Assembly: GCA_947396885.1 (NCBI GenBank)
Contig: OX377203.1
Coordinates: 11,682,844 to 11,746,843 of the forward strand
Source: Heligmosomoides polygyrus polygyrus
Lineage: Eukaryota > Nematoda > Chromadorea > Rhabditida > Heligmosomidae
Length of the DNA stretch: 64,000 nucleotides
Reading direction: 5' to 3'
This document shows positions 11,401 through 18,126 of this stretch, piece by piece. The position numbers and the translations under genes were made by a program. How positions within the stretch are numbered: position 1 is the stretch's first letter; each line of letters opens with the position of its first letter. A model generated the notes under the pieces. It was not told where the DNA came from. It was given only the letters and a program-made list of their open reading frames with translations, and ran no database searches.

Positions 11401-12778
11401 ACTCTTCTTAGGTATGACCGTTAAGGAGGCGGGTATTGCTTCACAACAAGTAAAGCTTTTGATCGAACAATTAACATCGATCAGTTTTATCGATTCATGT
11501 TCACCATAGACCGTTGAAAACCTGCACATCTGCTTGCTGGTGGGCAGGCTTCACGAAAGGTGAAGAAATCGGTCAACCATTAATTATCATTCGATGCTAT
11601 CGATTTGATTAAAGCTGGTCGGTTGAGGTGAGCCAAGATTAAGAGAATAGTGTCAATCGAGGCCCAATCATTATCGATGGATGTTATTGACCTTCGTCGA
11701 GAAACAAGCATCTTGGATGGAGGACTTACAAATGTAACGGTTTATTCGCTTCATTATCGATCGATACTATCGATTTGTCTAAAAGTGATCGCTCGAGGTA
11801 GGACAAGATTAAGAGAATAATATCAATCGAGGGTCAATATCGATTGATGTTATCGATTTTTGCCGATAAATAAGCATTTTGGAGGCTTGCTGGTGGGCAG
11901 GAACCAGTAGTAGGTCTAGGTACTAGGTCGGCCTGGGCGACCGGTATGACTACTGACAGTGGCCTTTCACAAAAAGCAGCTATTATAATATCGATTGCTA
12001 TTGATTAGTTATATCGACTTGTTAGAAAGCCTGTCTACGGTTAAAATATTAGTGTGATGAATACCTCGAATGACTAATAATGAGCAGGAATTAACAATAT
12101 CGGTTGAAGTGTTGTGAAGGACCTTAAGCGGTCATTAATTTTGCGTCGACAGGAGATGCTCGAATTGCGGTTTAGCTCTTCATTAAGGCTTAAGATCAAT
12201 ACCACAGGAAAGAAAATAACGCACATTTGAACCAGATCCAAAGGATCCATCAACCTTTGTAAAATTACATGCGAAAACTCGAAATGAAAACTCTGTTACC
12301 TGGATTGAACCCAAAAATGCAAAAAATTGAACAAATCCTCTTAAAGTTTTAAAGTTCGCCTTTCATTTTATCTTTTTTTTCGTACAGTCAACCACATACC
12401 ATCGAGTAGTTGAAGCGAAACCCATAGAATGGAAAGTCGAAGTCGAAGTCGATTTGCCGATCGTGATTCGGCTTATTCAGAAGATTCGCGTCATTGTAGA
12501 GCGGCCCATAGGGGAACAGATGCCACCAGCCTAAAATATACAGTAACCAGCACGTTCGATCTTTAACTGCCTGGACCGCAACCTCACCCACCCTCCTCTT
12601 CCCTGAGATCCGTGTATTTCTCGCGCTGGTCCAGCAGCGACGGGTCCACATGGCCCGGATTGGGCATGTAGTTGAAGATCGGATTTCGATTTCCGAACAG
12701 ATCGATGGTCGACTGCTCACTGTAGCTCTGCTGGCCAACAGCCAGCGCCAGCTGCGTTACCAGCCAGGTGGTGTACAT
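2186..12778 (-). CDS. Mesh/SUSD2-like NIDO-AMOP membrane protein gene (3' part not in window)
   Basis: I assembled this minus-strand gene exon by exon from GT/AG sites and reading phase: 12778-12592, 12530-12400, 11298-11209, 11101-11019, 10939-10822, 10499-10347, then 7376-7286, 5494-5416, 5316-5230, 5176-5046, 3872-3749, 3663-3467, 2496-2320 and about 2279-2186. Phases agree at nearly every junction. The domain order is a short hydrophobic N-terminus, NIDO, an Ig-like/IPT E-set and the start of AMOP, as in Drosophila Mesh and vertebrate SUSD2; the von Willebrand D, sushi and transmembrane parts expected next were not found before position 1. Known family members are apical or junctional surface proteins. 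Two weak points: one NIDO exon between 10347 and 7376 is missing, and the phase of the last junction is uncertain. The introns are full of mobile elements, so this could be a live gene with a long span or one starting to decay. Confidence 0.8.
2983..3376. mobile_element. Harbinger-like MITE remnant in a Mesh-like gene intron
   Basis: TAA at 2983-2985 is followed by GGCCTCGTTTATATTTCC, nearly the terminal repeat of the complete copy at 9799-9932. A decayed inverse end (GAGGTATAAACGAC) lies at about 3361-3374. The interior has the same CGTCGC-type words. The right flank lacks the GGCC end and duplication. Confidence 0.5.
3467..3872 (-). CDS. Mesh-like gene, two exons between E-set and AMOP
   Basis: Exon 3872-3749 reads TGLVNVKMSRDGGQSYPYIG after an AQCVLP block, the conserved end of the E-set. 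Exon 3663-3467 reads RLRLEWAPYNLTNDMNAMVD and KLLGYWEDTDDHVFEE, the beta-rich segment before AMOP. The donor GAAGAG then GTGGGT leads in phase 0 to the exon at 2496. The open frame continues past the donor to about 3296, but that extension does not resemble the family. Confidence 0.8.
4359..4380 (+). other. Genomic SL1 leader sequence (21 of 22 bases)
   Basis: The block ending TTACCCAAGTTTGAG matches the nematode SL1 exon at 21 of 22 positions; only the first base differs. What follows (GCTCTATCAACCG) is not the SL RNA intron, so it is not an ordinary SL RNA gene. A short frame opens at 4411, but I do not recognise a product. It may mark the 5' end of a decayed retrocopy. Confidence 0.6.
5046..5494 (-). 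CDS. Mesh-like gene, three exons of the E-set/IPT region
   Basis: Exon 5494-5416 reads AGFNGGNGTGWTPLPYSGEG. Exon 5316-5230 reads NVGVPGRWLYRVDEEII and ends with a GGC pair typical of the region just after NIDO. Exon 5176-5046 reads YLTTAPIAATMVGG then VYVNVSGPCF, an IPT/TIG-like strand with its cysteine. All three are joined in correct phase through TTTCAG- or CAG-type acceptors. The last donor (CGG then GTTCGT) is weak. Confidence 0.8.
6120..7220 (-). mobile_element. Penelope-like element remnant with GIY-YIG tail and hammerhead-like motif
   Basis: On the minus strand 6827-6534 encodes KILACEDEISARRTLEALHI and NRKDECLAVTQELAPYF, the C-terminal GIY-YIG endonuclease region of Penelope-like elements. 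Downstream, at 6326-6290, is CTGAAGA, a GGCG/CGCC stem and GAAACG, resembling the hammerhead core reported in the terminal repeats of such elements; it has an extra base beside stem II. Blocks of the same terminal sequence recur on the plus strand near 6960 and at 49660-50130. No intact frame remains. Confidence 0.6.
7286..7376 (-). CDS. Mesh-like gene, NIDO C-terminal exon
   Basis: The exon reads YVMFNYAHINWTSSNTAGAL and ends QSAM before GTAAGC; this is the end of a NIDO domain and joins in phase 0 to the AGFNGGNGT exon at 5494. Its acceptor is CTTCCAG at 7377. Upstream in another frame the genome reads FNAIEILVVIDVNLPVT, which looks like the expected preceding NIDO strand shifted by one base, but no AG acceptor precedes it. 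Either a true upstream exon was missed, or this exon has taken a frameshift. Confidence 0.75.
7848..7893. repeat. Short tandem repeat (CAGTAATTATAA)n
   Basis: About three and a half imperfect copies of a 12-mer unit. No function inferred. Confidence 0.7.
7925..8229 (-). mobile_element. tRNA-derived SINE, minus orientation
   Basis: This is a reverse copy of the SINE at 18456: same head (GGGCGCGTGTAGCGCA on the minus strand), same B-box region, and the same tail (AACGCCGTCCTTTATCC near 7950). Its 5' end lies within 0-3 bases of the SL1 sequence that starts at 8230 in the opposite direction. Confidence 0.75.
8230..8251 (+). other. SL1 leader fused directly to an ATG
   Basis: The 22 bases match SL1 at 21 positions (CCCAGG instead of CCCAAG) and end exactly one base before the ATG at 8252. 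A trans-spliced leader is not next to its gene in the genome, so this junction is what a reverse-transcribed mature mRNA would leave. Confidence 0.8.
8252..8510 (+). pseudogene. SL1-bearing retrocopy of a gamma-butyrobetaine-dioxygenase-like mRNA, 5' part
   Basis: The frame reads GLNVEWIDGMRAQFSNVWLR, DNS, LDLNPCPQKVDL and VSLEWPP, then FPSDFLRSHS. This is the N-terminal domain (GBBH-like N) of gamma-butyrobetaine or trimethyllysine dioxygenases, which act in carnitine synthesis. The usual cysteine in the RDNC motif is Ser here. Only about 85 residues of the family's roughly 400 are present and the catalytic double-stranded beta-helix is absent, so it cannot be an active enzyme. No intron interrupts it and an SL1 leader precedes it, so I infer a truncated processed copy. 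It lies antisense in an intron of the Mesh-like gene. The frame stays open to 8644, but resemblance ends near 8510. Confidence 0.7.
8842..8997. mobile_element. Harbinger-like MITE, right end eroded
   Basis: TTA at 8842 is followed by GGCCTATGGTATACTCCC; at the other end GGGGGTTATACC is followed by TTA at 8995. The right terminus has lost about seven bases. The interior is rich in CGTCGC words like its relatives. Confidence 0.5.
9089..9559 (-). other. Open frame of 156 codons with an internal duplication
   Basis: Two blocks about 185 bp apart encode the same module, CSAQKCGFRCRR followed by QEKK. The plus strand is also open across most of it, so the frame may simply be carried by the duplicated DNA. 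No acceptor, signal sequence or known domain was found. It lies in the large intron of the Mesh-like gene. I cannot assign a function. Confidence 0.3.
9796..9935. mobile_element. Complete Harbinger-like MITE with TAA duplication
   Basis: The 134-bp element 9799-9932 has perfect 17-bp ends, GGCCTCGTTTATACTTC and its inverse, flanked by TAA on both sides. Inner words of the CGTCGCG type are inverted about the centre. This is the cleanest copy of the family in the window. Confidence 0.8.
10347..12778 (-). CDS. Mesh-like gene, exons 1-6: signal sequence and NIDO N-terminal half
   Basis: Exon 1 starts at ATG 12778 and reads MYTTWLVTQLALAVGQQ, a plausible signal sequence, just after an AG acceptor (CTGATACAG), so the mRNA may be trans-spliced there. 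Exon 2 carries WWHLFPYGPLYND and DFDFPFYGFRFNYSM. Exon 3 carries YPNGLLAFSDPEF and PPYTFPNPRWP. Exon 4 carries FIAAFYADQIFQF and exon 6 GANGFRADYAVIVTWERM, all classic NIDO positions. Exon 5 has two possible donors: 10821 (AAG then GTTGGC, phase 0, fits exon 6) or 10772 (phase 1, does not fit); I chose the first. Confidence 0.8.
10590..10713. mobile_element. Fragment of a hAT-like MITE in an intron
   Basis: The right end, CTGCCCACATTCGCGAC at 10692-10708, is the terminal repeat of the element at 50737-50930. The centre has GCCTGATTGGCTGAC, matching the CCAATCAG words of that family. The left end is too eroded to place exactly. Confidence 0.4.
11330..12150. repeat. ATCGAT-rich imperfect tandem repeats in intron 2 of the Mesh-like gene
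   Basis: Blocks with TATCGATTTG, CGAGGTAGGACAAGATTAAG and GCTTGCTGGTGGGCAGG recur at about 11531-11720 and 11745-11905 with a period of roughly 175 bp. Similar ATCGAT-rich sequence occurs at 15700-16205 and near 52800. Non-coding. Confidence 0.55.
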
Positions 12779-13189
12779 CTTCGGCGTGACCTGTATCAGT
12801 CATTTGATTAACAGCGCTGTCACAGTGGCAATGTTGCGAAACGAATGGCCGCCTTCTTCTAAACGCTTCAAACTTGGAGTCGATTGATGTGAACGTTATC
12901 TCCAGGTGTCAGGTAGAGTTACTTTAGCCACAAATCTTAACCATGGCTTCGCTTGTAAGGCAGTTTGGACCGTGAACCAAATCGGAGGAGGAATTTCTAC
13001 TCGTATTGTGAAATTCTTGCACAAAAAGAATTTCATTGCCGTGAGTTGTATCTCTTTGCTTCAAGCTCTGTGAGAAAGTCGCGAAAAGCCTCGCAAGGAT
13101 GAAAGAATATTCTGACAGACTCGTATATCTGCTGGCTGACAGCATCAGCTCGACATTTTTGAAGTGACAAAGCATTGGTGCAGATTCAT
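12779..13189. other. 5' flank of the Mesh-like gene, nothing else recognised
   Basis: This would hold the promoter or outron of the Mesh-like gene. An AG acceptor at 12788 sits ten bases before the start codon. No clear core promoter motif was identified. Confidence 0.4.
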
Positions 13190-13313
13190 CTCCTGCTGCA
13201 CTTTCTTTAATGACTTCTGAGTTGTTTCCTATTTATTTTATAAATATTTAAATTGTTAGGTTTAAATGCAACTCCCTGCGGCGTGGTAGATTACCTTATA
13301 AAGAGTTGCTCCT

Positions 13314-13335
13314 GGTTTAGCTACCCAAGTTTGAG
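13314..13335 (+). other. SL1-like sequence, array unit 1 (20 of 22)
   Basis: It ends CTACCCAAGTTTGAG and is followed by GT, the position of the donor in SL RNAs. The next 40 bases can form a small stem (CCGTG with CACGG). Confidence 0.6.
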
Positions 13336-13820
13336 GTTGTCCGGAACAAACCGTGCGTATTCCACGGGGTGGCCAATTACCATACATACATGTCAAAAAA
13401 ATCCTAAAGCTGATTTCAGGTGAAGATATCAATCTAAGCGACTAAAAAACTGATTGAACAAAATTAAAAGGAGCACTATTCCAGTGAAGGAAGGAGGTTC
13501 TCCAGAGCAATGCGGTCTTCCTTAAGTCTTGCGGTTTCTTTATTCGCACGGAACCCCATACAGTATTCGAGAAATTTATTAGGCTCCAAAATCGAAAATT
13601 GACACCTACAGACATGCAATAGGCCTAGCGAACCATCAATACGCACAAAATGCCAAGTGAGCTGAAGAGCGTTATATGATATGGTGTAGCTTCATCTTCT
13701 ACTTCCTTTAATCACTTTTATTTCTAGGTTGTTTCCGATTAATTTTAGCATTATTTAGGGTGCTAGGTTCATACGTTACCCTCTCCGCCGTGGTCGACTA
13801 CTTTATAAAGAATCACTCTT

Positions 13821-13842
13821 GGTTCAGTTACCCAAGTTTGAG
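13821..13842 (+). other. SL1-like sequence, array unit 2 (20 of 22)
   Basis: It begins GGTTCAG and ends CCCAAGTTTGAG, again followed by GT and the CCGGAACAAACCGTG block. The CCGTG/CACGG stem seen in unit 1 is not kept here. Confidence 0.6.
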
Positions 13843-13974
13843 GTTCTCCGGAACAAACCGTGCGTATGCAACGCTACCGAACTATCTGCTTGTATACACA
13901 CATGTCAAGAAAATTCTAAAGCTGATTTCAGGTGAATATGTGAATTTCAGTGACTCGAAAATTGATTGAACAAA

Positions 13975-14226
13975 CGATTCAAATCTGTTTCATTAAGCCT
14001 CAAGTGGCTGGTATCGAGGTTGTGAGCTGTCATAACGATGTTTTGTTGCGATCAAAACTTCTAGCGCCAGGCGGGACTCGAACCCGCACCTCCCTCTGAC
14101 CGGGCGGGAATGCTCTACGCCATTACACCACCGGCGCCGTTTGATCGAACGCAACAGGGAGGTCAGAGGGAGGTGCGGGTTCGAGTCCCGCCTGGCGCTA
14201 GAAGTTTTGATCGCAACAAAACGTTA
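13975..14226. mobile_element. tRNA-derived inverted SINE insertion with 12-bp target duplication
   Basis: The target duplication TGATTGAACAAA is at 13963-13974 and 14227-14238; units 1 and 3 of the array show the undisturbed site. The insert holds two opposed copies of a tRNA 3' half plus tail (CTAGAAGTTTTGATCGCAA), arms about 14036-14101 and 14162-14226. A related single copy lies at 16600-16680. The long target duplication fits LINE-assisted insertion. Confidence 0.75.
14064..14137 (-). pseudogene. tRNA-like sequence (decayed, inside the SINE)
   Basis: The 74-nt minus-strand sequence has a paired 7-bp acceptor stem (GCGCCGG with CTGGCGC), an A box (TGGTGTAATGG) and a B box (GGTTCGAGTCC). 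The anticodon stem has a mismatch and the base before the anticodon is C, not U; read literally the anticodon would be GGU. I treat it as a SINE head or tRNA pseudogene, not a working tRNA. Confidence 0.6.
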
Positions 14227-14568
14227 TGATTGAACAAAATTATTCGGGGAATTAATTTTTTAATTAATTTTTTTATTCGCAGGGAAACCTATACCGTATT
14301 CAGGAAGATCATTAGACTCTAAAAAATTATTAATTGACACTATTGATTAAGAACTTGCAAATACAGGCAAAGGGCTGCACAAACAGTTAATGCGCACAAA
14401 ATTCACATCAAGTCGAAGTGTGTTATATGATATGGTGTGGCTTCATCTCCTTGTTTCTTTAATCACTTCTATCTCTGAGCGTTTTCTATTTATTTAGCAT
14501 TATTTAGGGTGCTTGGTTCATACGTTACTCTCTCGCCGTGGTCGACTACCTTATAAAGAATCACTCCT

Positions 14569-14590
14569 GGTTCAGTTATCCAAGTTTGAG
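14569..14590 (+). other. SL1-like sequence, array unit 3 (19 of 22)
   Basis: It carries ATCCAAGTTTGAG followed by GT. The downstream CGTG/CACG pairing is present. TTATAAAG lies about 20 bases upstream as in the other units. Confidence 0.6.
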
Positions 14591-14955
14591 GTTGTCCGAA
14601 ACAAACCGTGTGTATTCTGCCACGTGGGTACCCAATTACATACTCGTATACACATATGTCAAAAAATCTAGAGCAGATTTCAGATGAAGATATCAACATT
14701 ACTGATTGAAAAATTGATTGAACAAAATTATAAGGAGCATTATTCCAGCGAAGGAGGTTCTCTAGGACAATGTGGTCTTCCTAAAGCCTTTTAGTTTCTT
14801 TATCCGCAGGGAAACCTATGCCGTACCCGATAAAAATATTAGACTCCAAAAAATCGATAATTGACGCTATTGATTAAGAACTGTGTAAATGCCGACGAAC
14901 AGCTACATAAACAATCAATACGCACAAAACGCACAGTGAGCTAAAGGATGTTGTG

Positions 14956-15379
14956 CCTGGAGTGATTAGCCAGCCGAATGTGGAAGATAGGTGGCGACGA
15001 CGGGGGTGACCCGCGCTGGTCACTATGGCCGCTAAGCTCATAATTGTCACCGTTCGGCTAACGAATGAGCTGCCTAGGTGGACCGGCGGCCAGCTGACTG
15101 GAGCTGAGCCACCCAACCAGGGATGGACATCATCCTCGGCTTTATTCAAATTATTGATCAGGAACGTAGGTCAGAAACCGTATTTGCACTAGGCTTCCCC
15201 GACTCTGAGGCGGTGTGCGAATTTTTGAAACGGAAAAATTCAAGCAAAATTCAACTTTTTGACATTTTTCTACCTTCAGAGGATAATTTCGCGAGTCGAA
15301 TGCTTTGGTTGTCCGAAGGCGTGAGCAATTTTTGACGCGCTCGTTCAGGATAGAGTTCGTTGAAGCGCAGCCAGAAGAA
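14956..15379. other. No gene recognised
   Basis: Moderately GC-rich sequence between the SL1-like array and a SINE fragment. Frames on both strands look like shadows. Confidence 0.4.
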
Positions 15380-15500
15380 GCTCCGGCTGTCGGAAATACC
15401 CCAATCCCAGGTTCCTGGTTCGGTTTTTTCCTCCCAAGTCAACTATGCCTTCCATCCTTTCTGCGTGATTGTACTGATACCAGACTTTTCTGGCAAGAAT
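15380..15500 (+). mobile_element. SINE fragment, plus orientation
   Basis: CAGGTTCCTGGTTCGG and the following CCAAGTCAACTATGCCTTCC and CCAGACTTTTCTGGCAAG blocks match the middle of the SINE at 18456. Head and tail are missing. Confidence 0.6.
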
Positions 15501-15509
15501 GAATCGCTG

Positions 15510-15660
15510 AACACAGTAAGATAAAAATAAAAATAAAATAAAATAAAAAATATTATGATAAAATATCAATATAATGATAAATATATAAATATATAGCATA
15601 TACATAAATAACAATATAATGTAATAATAATAATACCAAGTATTAATACAATATTAAAGG
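15510..15660. repeat. AT-rich low-complexity sequence
   Basis: Runs of AAATA, ATAAT and ATATA. No other signal. Confidence 0.7.
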
Positions 15661-15699
15661 GCATCTAAAAAAGGGCATTTAATTAGAAAGTTTGTAGTA

Positions 15700-16205
15700 T
15701 AGTGTTATTTCTACCTTCCAGGCAAAAAGCCGCAATATTGATCAATATTGATTAGCTGATTAACTTTATCGATTTACTAGCTTGGATAATGATTTCTCCT
15801 AGTAAATTCAACCTCGAAGATTAGATTAAAAATAAAAATATTGAAATTAGCAGATTAGCCCTATCGAAGCGAAACTAGTCCAACCGTCTGTAATATCAAC
15901 TCGGTCGATATTGATCGATTTATATTACAGTTTGACGTGACGAAGATCGAGCAGCGGCCATTAATTCTGCGTGGATGGACGTACAGACGGTTAGTCTGTA
16001 GAATATCTCAGTGGTTGCCAGACCATGTCTAACCACTTCTGAACGGGTGTCACGTTTCGATCGGCAATATCGGTCTTTGAGATACCTTTGTAGGGCCAAT
16101 GAGTAAACTTCACAACAAGTAAACAGTATTGATCGGGCAAGCATCGATCGATTCACTTCATCAACGTTTCGTCGTAGTCGAACGTTTGAGATTAGCATCA
16201 CGTTC
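15700..16205. repeat. ATCGAT-rich dispersed repeat
   Basis: Shares words such as TATTGATCGATTTATATTA, GATTAGCTGATTAAC and AACAAGTAAACAGTATTGATCG with the repeats at 11330-12150. Non-coding. Confidence 0.5.
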
Positions 16206-16510
16206 GACGACAGGATAAGGGATGAAGGATATAAAATCGCCGTTAGTCAGTCCTTTTGCGGGATGCGCCGTGTATTCTACTTCTGTGGGATATCATTATT
16301 GCTTATTTGCCTACAGAATGACTTATGCTTGTTAGCCGATGGGCAAGTCAGTTTTCTATCTTTCCTACAGAAGTCTGATACCAATTCCCCGGCCCCCGGA
16401 GAGATGAAAGGCTTGGCTCGACTGCTCCGGAAATCTGAACCCAGAACCTTGGAATCGGGGTGCACGTTACAGCCGACTTCGCGTCCAATTGCGCTACAAC
16501 ACCACCAACA
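16206..16510 (-). mobile_element. tRNA-derived SINE, minus orientation
   Basis: The tail (GGATGAAGGATATAAAATCG) comes first on the plus strand, followed by TGCGCCGTGTATTCTACTTC, CAGAAGTCTGATACCAATTC and the head region GTGCACGTTACAGCCG. Diverged from the 18456 copy. Confidence 0.65.
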
Positions 16511-16589
16511 TCGGCTCATCGAAAATTGCCCTTTTCCGGAGAACCGAGACTACTTGAAGCTAAAAAATGCCAAAAATTAGGAAGTAATT

Positions 16590-16930
16590 CATTTTTTGCA
16601 AGGTTAGGAGGTGATGCGGGTTCTACTCCCGCTGTGTGCTAGACTTTTTTAGACGCAATAAAACATCGTTATTAAATTCAGAAACATTCAAACATTTTAT
16701 CTTTCTCCTCTCCAAAAATTTTCCCACTGCGTCAAACTCACACAAACCTAGTGCAAATGCGTTTTCCGATCCGAGACTTTCGATCCAAGAACCTTTAATC
16801 TGCGTGCACGCGACAGCCGGCGCATCTACCGATTTCGCTACCCCTGCCCATAGGGCAAACCCTCAAAATGCGCCCGCGACATTTTCTAGAAGTAGGATGC
16901 GTGGCGCATCCAGCAGTAAGATTGATTACC
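16590..16930. mobile_element. Two more tRNA-derived fragments
   Basis: At 16600-16680 GATGCGGGTTCTACTCCCGC plus a CTAGACTTTTTTAGACGCAA tail matches the arm of the 13975 insertion. At about 16790-16930, minus strand, GTGCACGCGACAGCCGG and GCATGCGTGG-type words match the head and tail of the other SINE family. Confidence 0.5.
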
Positions 16931-18123
16931 GCCGTCCATTTTCCTTATTTTATCGTATTTAGGACATTTGTACCAACCTGTCGCCTTGAAAATGCTCAGT
17001 TTTCATGAAGCTCTGTCCTAAATCTCAGACGGAATCGGCACTTAGGTTAGAGATCGATTATTGATTAATTTGATTGATTTTTAGGGGTTTTGCTAGACTC
17101 TACTGATCAAGCACGACGACAATGACTGAACATGAAACTAGAAATTTCTCGCTGAGAGTATTCCCAATATCGAGAAATCTCTGTTTTACTTCAACATGAT
17201 TTCGTTCGGTTCTGTTTCTTTCCAACAGCCAGAAAACCTTTCCGATCAAGAAAGAAGGCTAAGCTGAGGTAGCCGCGCTATGATTGGCTGACACGTTCTC
17301 TGCCACGCCTCATGCAGTCATCGGGCAAAAGTTCGATATGTACCTTTTCTGAGGTTTGGAAACGCCAGGTCCATGCCTGAAACCTAATGGAAACCTTCTT
17401 AAACGTAGTCCAGAATCCAGAGGAAAGACGATAAGTTCCAGATGACTGCATCGAGATCGTCACTAGAAGGTCTTTGACGTCAAGATTGAGAAGACTGAGC
17501 TCCGTTGGGAGACGTGTGATATCTCGATCTTCCGCGAACACTCATATTCATAGTCGACGCCACGTAGTCAACCTGATCGGCCAGCACGTCTTCAGAACTG
17601 TCGGCCGGACTCATAGACGCTGTCCTTGACCATCCTCTCCTAGGGCTGCACACTTTCGTCGTCCTCCTTCAACATGTGATTCTCTGACCATGAGATAAGT
17701 ACATGCCTCCAAATAGGTTTTTAGTTGATCAAAAAGAATGCCTCCATAACTACTCTTTCAAATATTGGAAAAAATTTATCGGTTCTGAAAAAATCCTCGC
17801 ATCCTAATCGGGAGGGACAACTCTTGCGTGACCGTTGCGCACACTCTACCGAGGGATACCGCCCTATCCTTGAATTCATTCGAGAGCCCTCATAACTGGA
17901 AACAGCAACTTAGGCTCTCGAACAAATTCAAGGAAGAAGAGGGTGAAGCGCCATACTGCCTACCCCTACCGAGTGGGATGGATCCAAACTCTCAGGAATT
18001 TTGATGGTCGCTCAGCACGAGTGCTTCACCTGTTTGCGTTCAGGTAGCTTGTTGGGGTACGAAGCGACGAGCATCTTCAGACGCAGACAGGACACTTGCT
18101 CCGGCTTCTTCCTGTATTCGCAG
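16931..18123. other. Intergenic stretch upstream of TFIIA gamma
   Basis: A minus-strand frame of 87 codons (17541-17278) and a neighbouring fragment (about 17640-17540) carry no recognisable domain. The last 120 bases should hold the TFIIA gamma promoter or outron. Confidence 0.4.
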
Positions 18124-18126
18124 ACG

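Larger units (their letters stand above)
13190..14955 (+). repeat. Tandem array, about 505-bp period, each unit with an SL1-like sequence
   Basis: Three units align: the SL1-like sequences start at 13314, 13821 and 14569. The first spacing is 507 bp; the second is 748 bp but contains a 252-bp insertion, leaving about 496. Each unit has a conserved CTTATAAAG or TTTATAAAG about 20 bases upstream, the leader, a GT, and then GTCCGGAACAAACCGTG or a close variant. Downstream sequence stays similar through the whole unit. The arrangement recalls tandem SL RNA genes, but I could not see an Sm site or a 5S gene. Confidence 0.7.

Noticed and set aside
14064..14137. Functional tRNA gene
   Set aside because: The anticodon stem has a mismatch, the base before the anticodon is not U, and the sequence lies in an insertion with a target duplication next to an inverse partner. 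It is a SINE head or pseudogene.
13190..14955. 5S rDNA/SL RNA repeat
   Set aside because: No 5S-like sequence in the unit on either strand, so the classic 5S-SL arrangement is not present.
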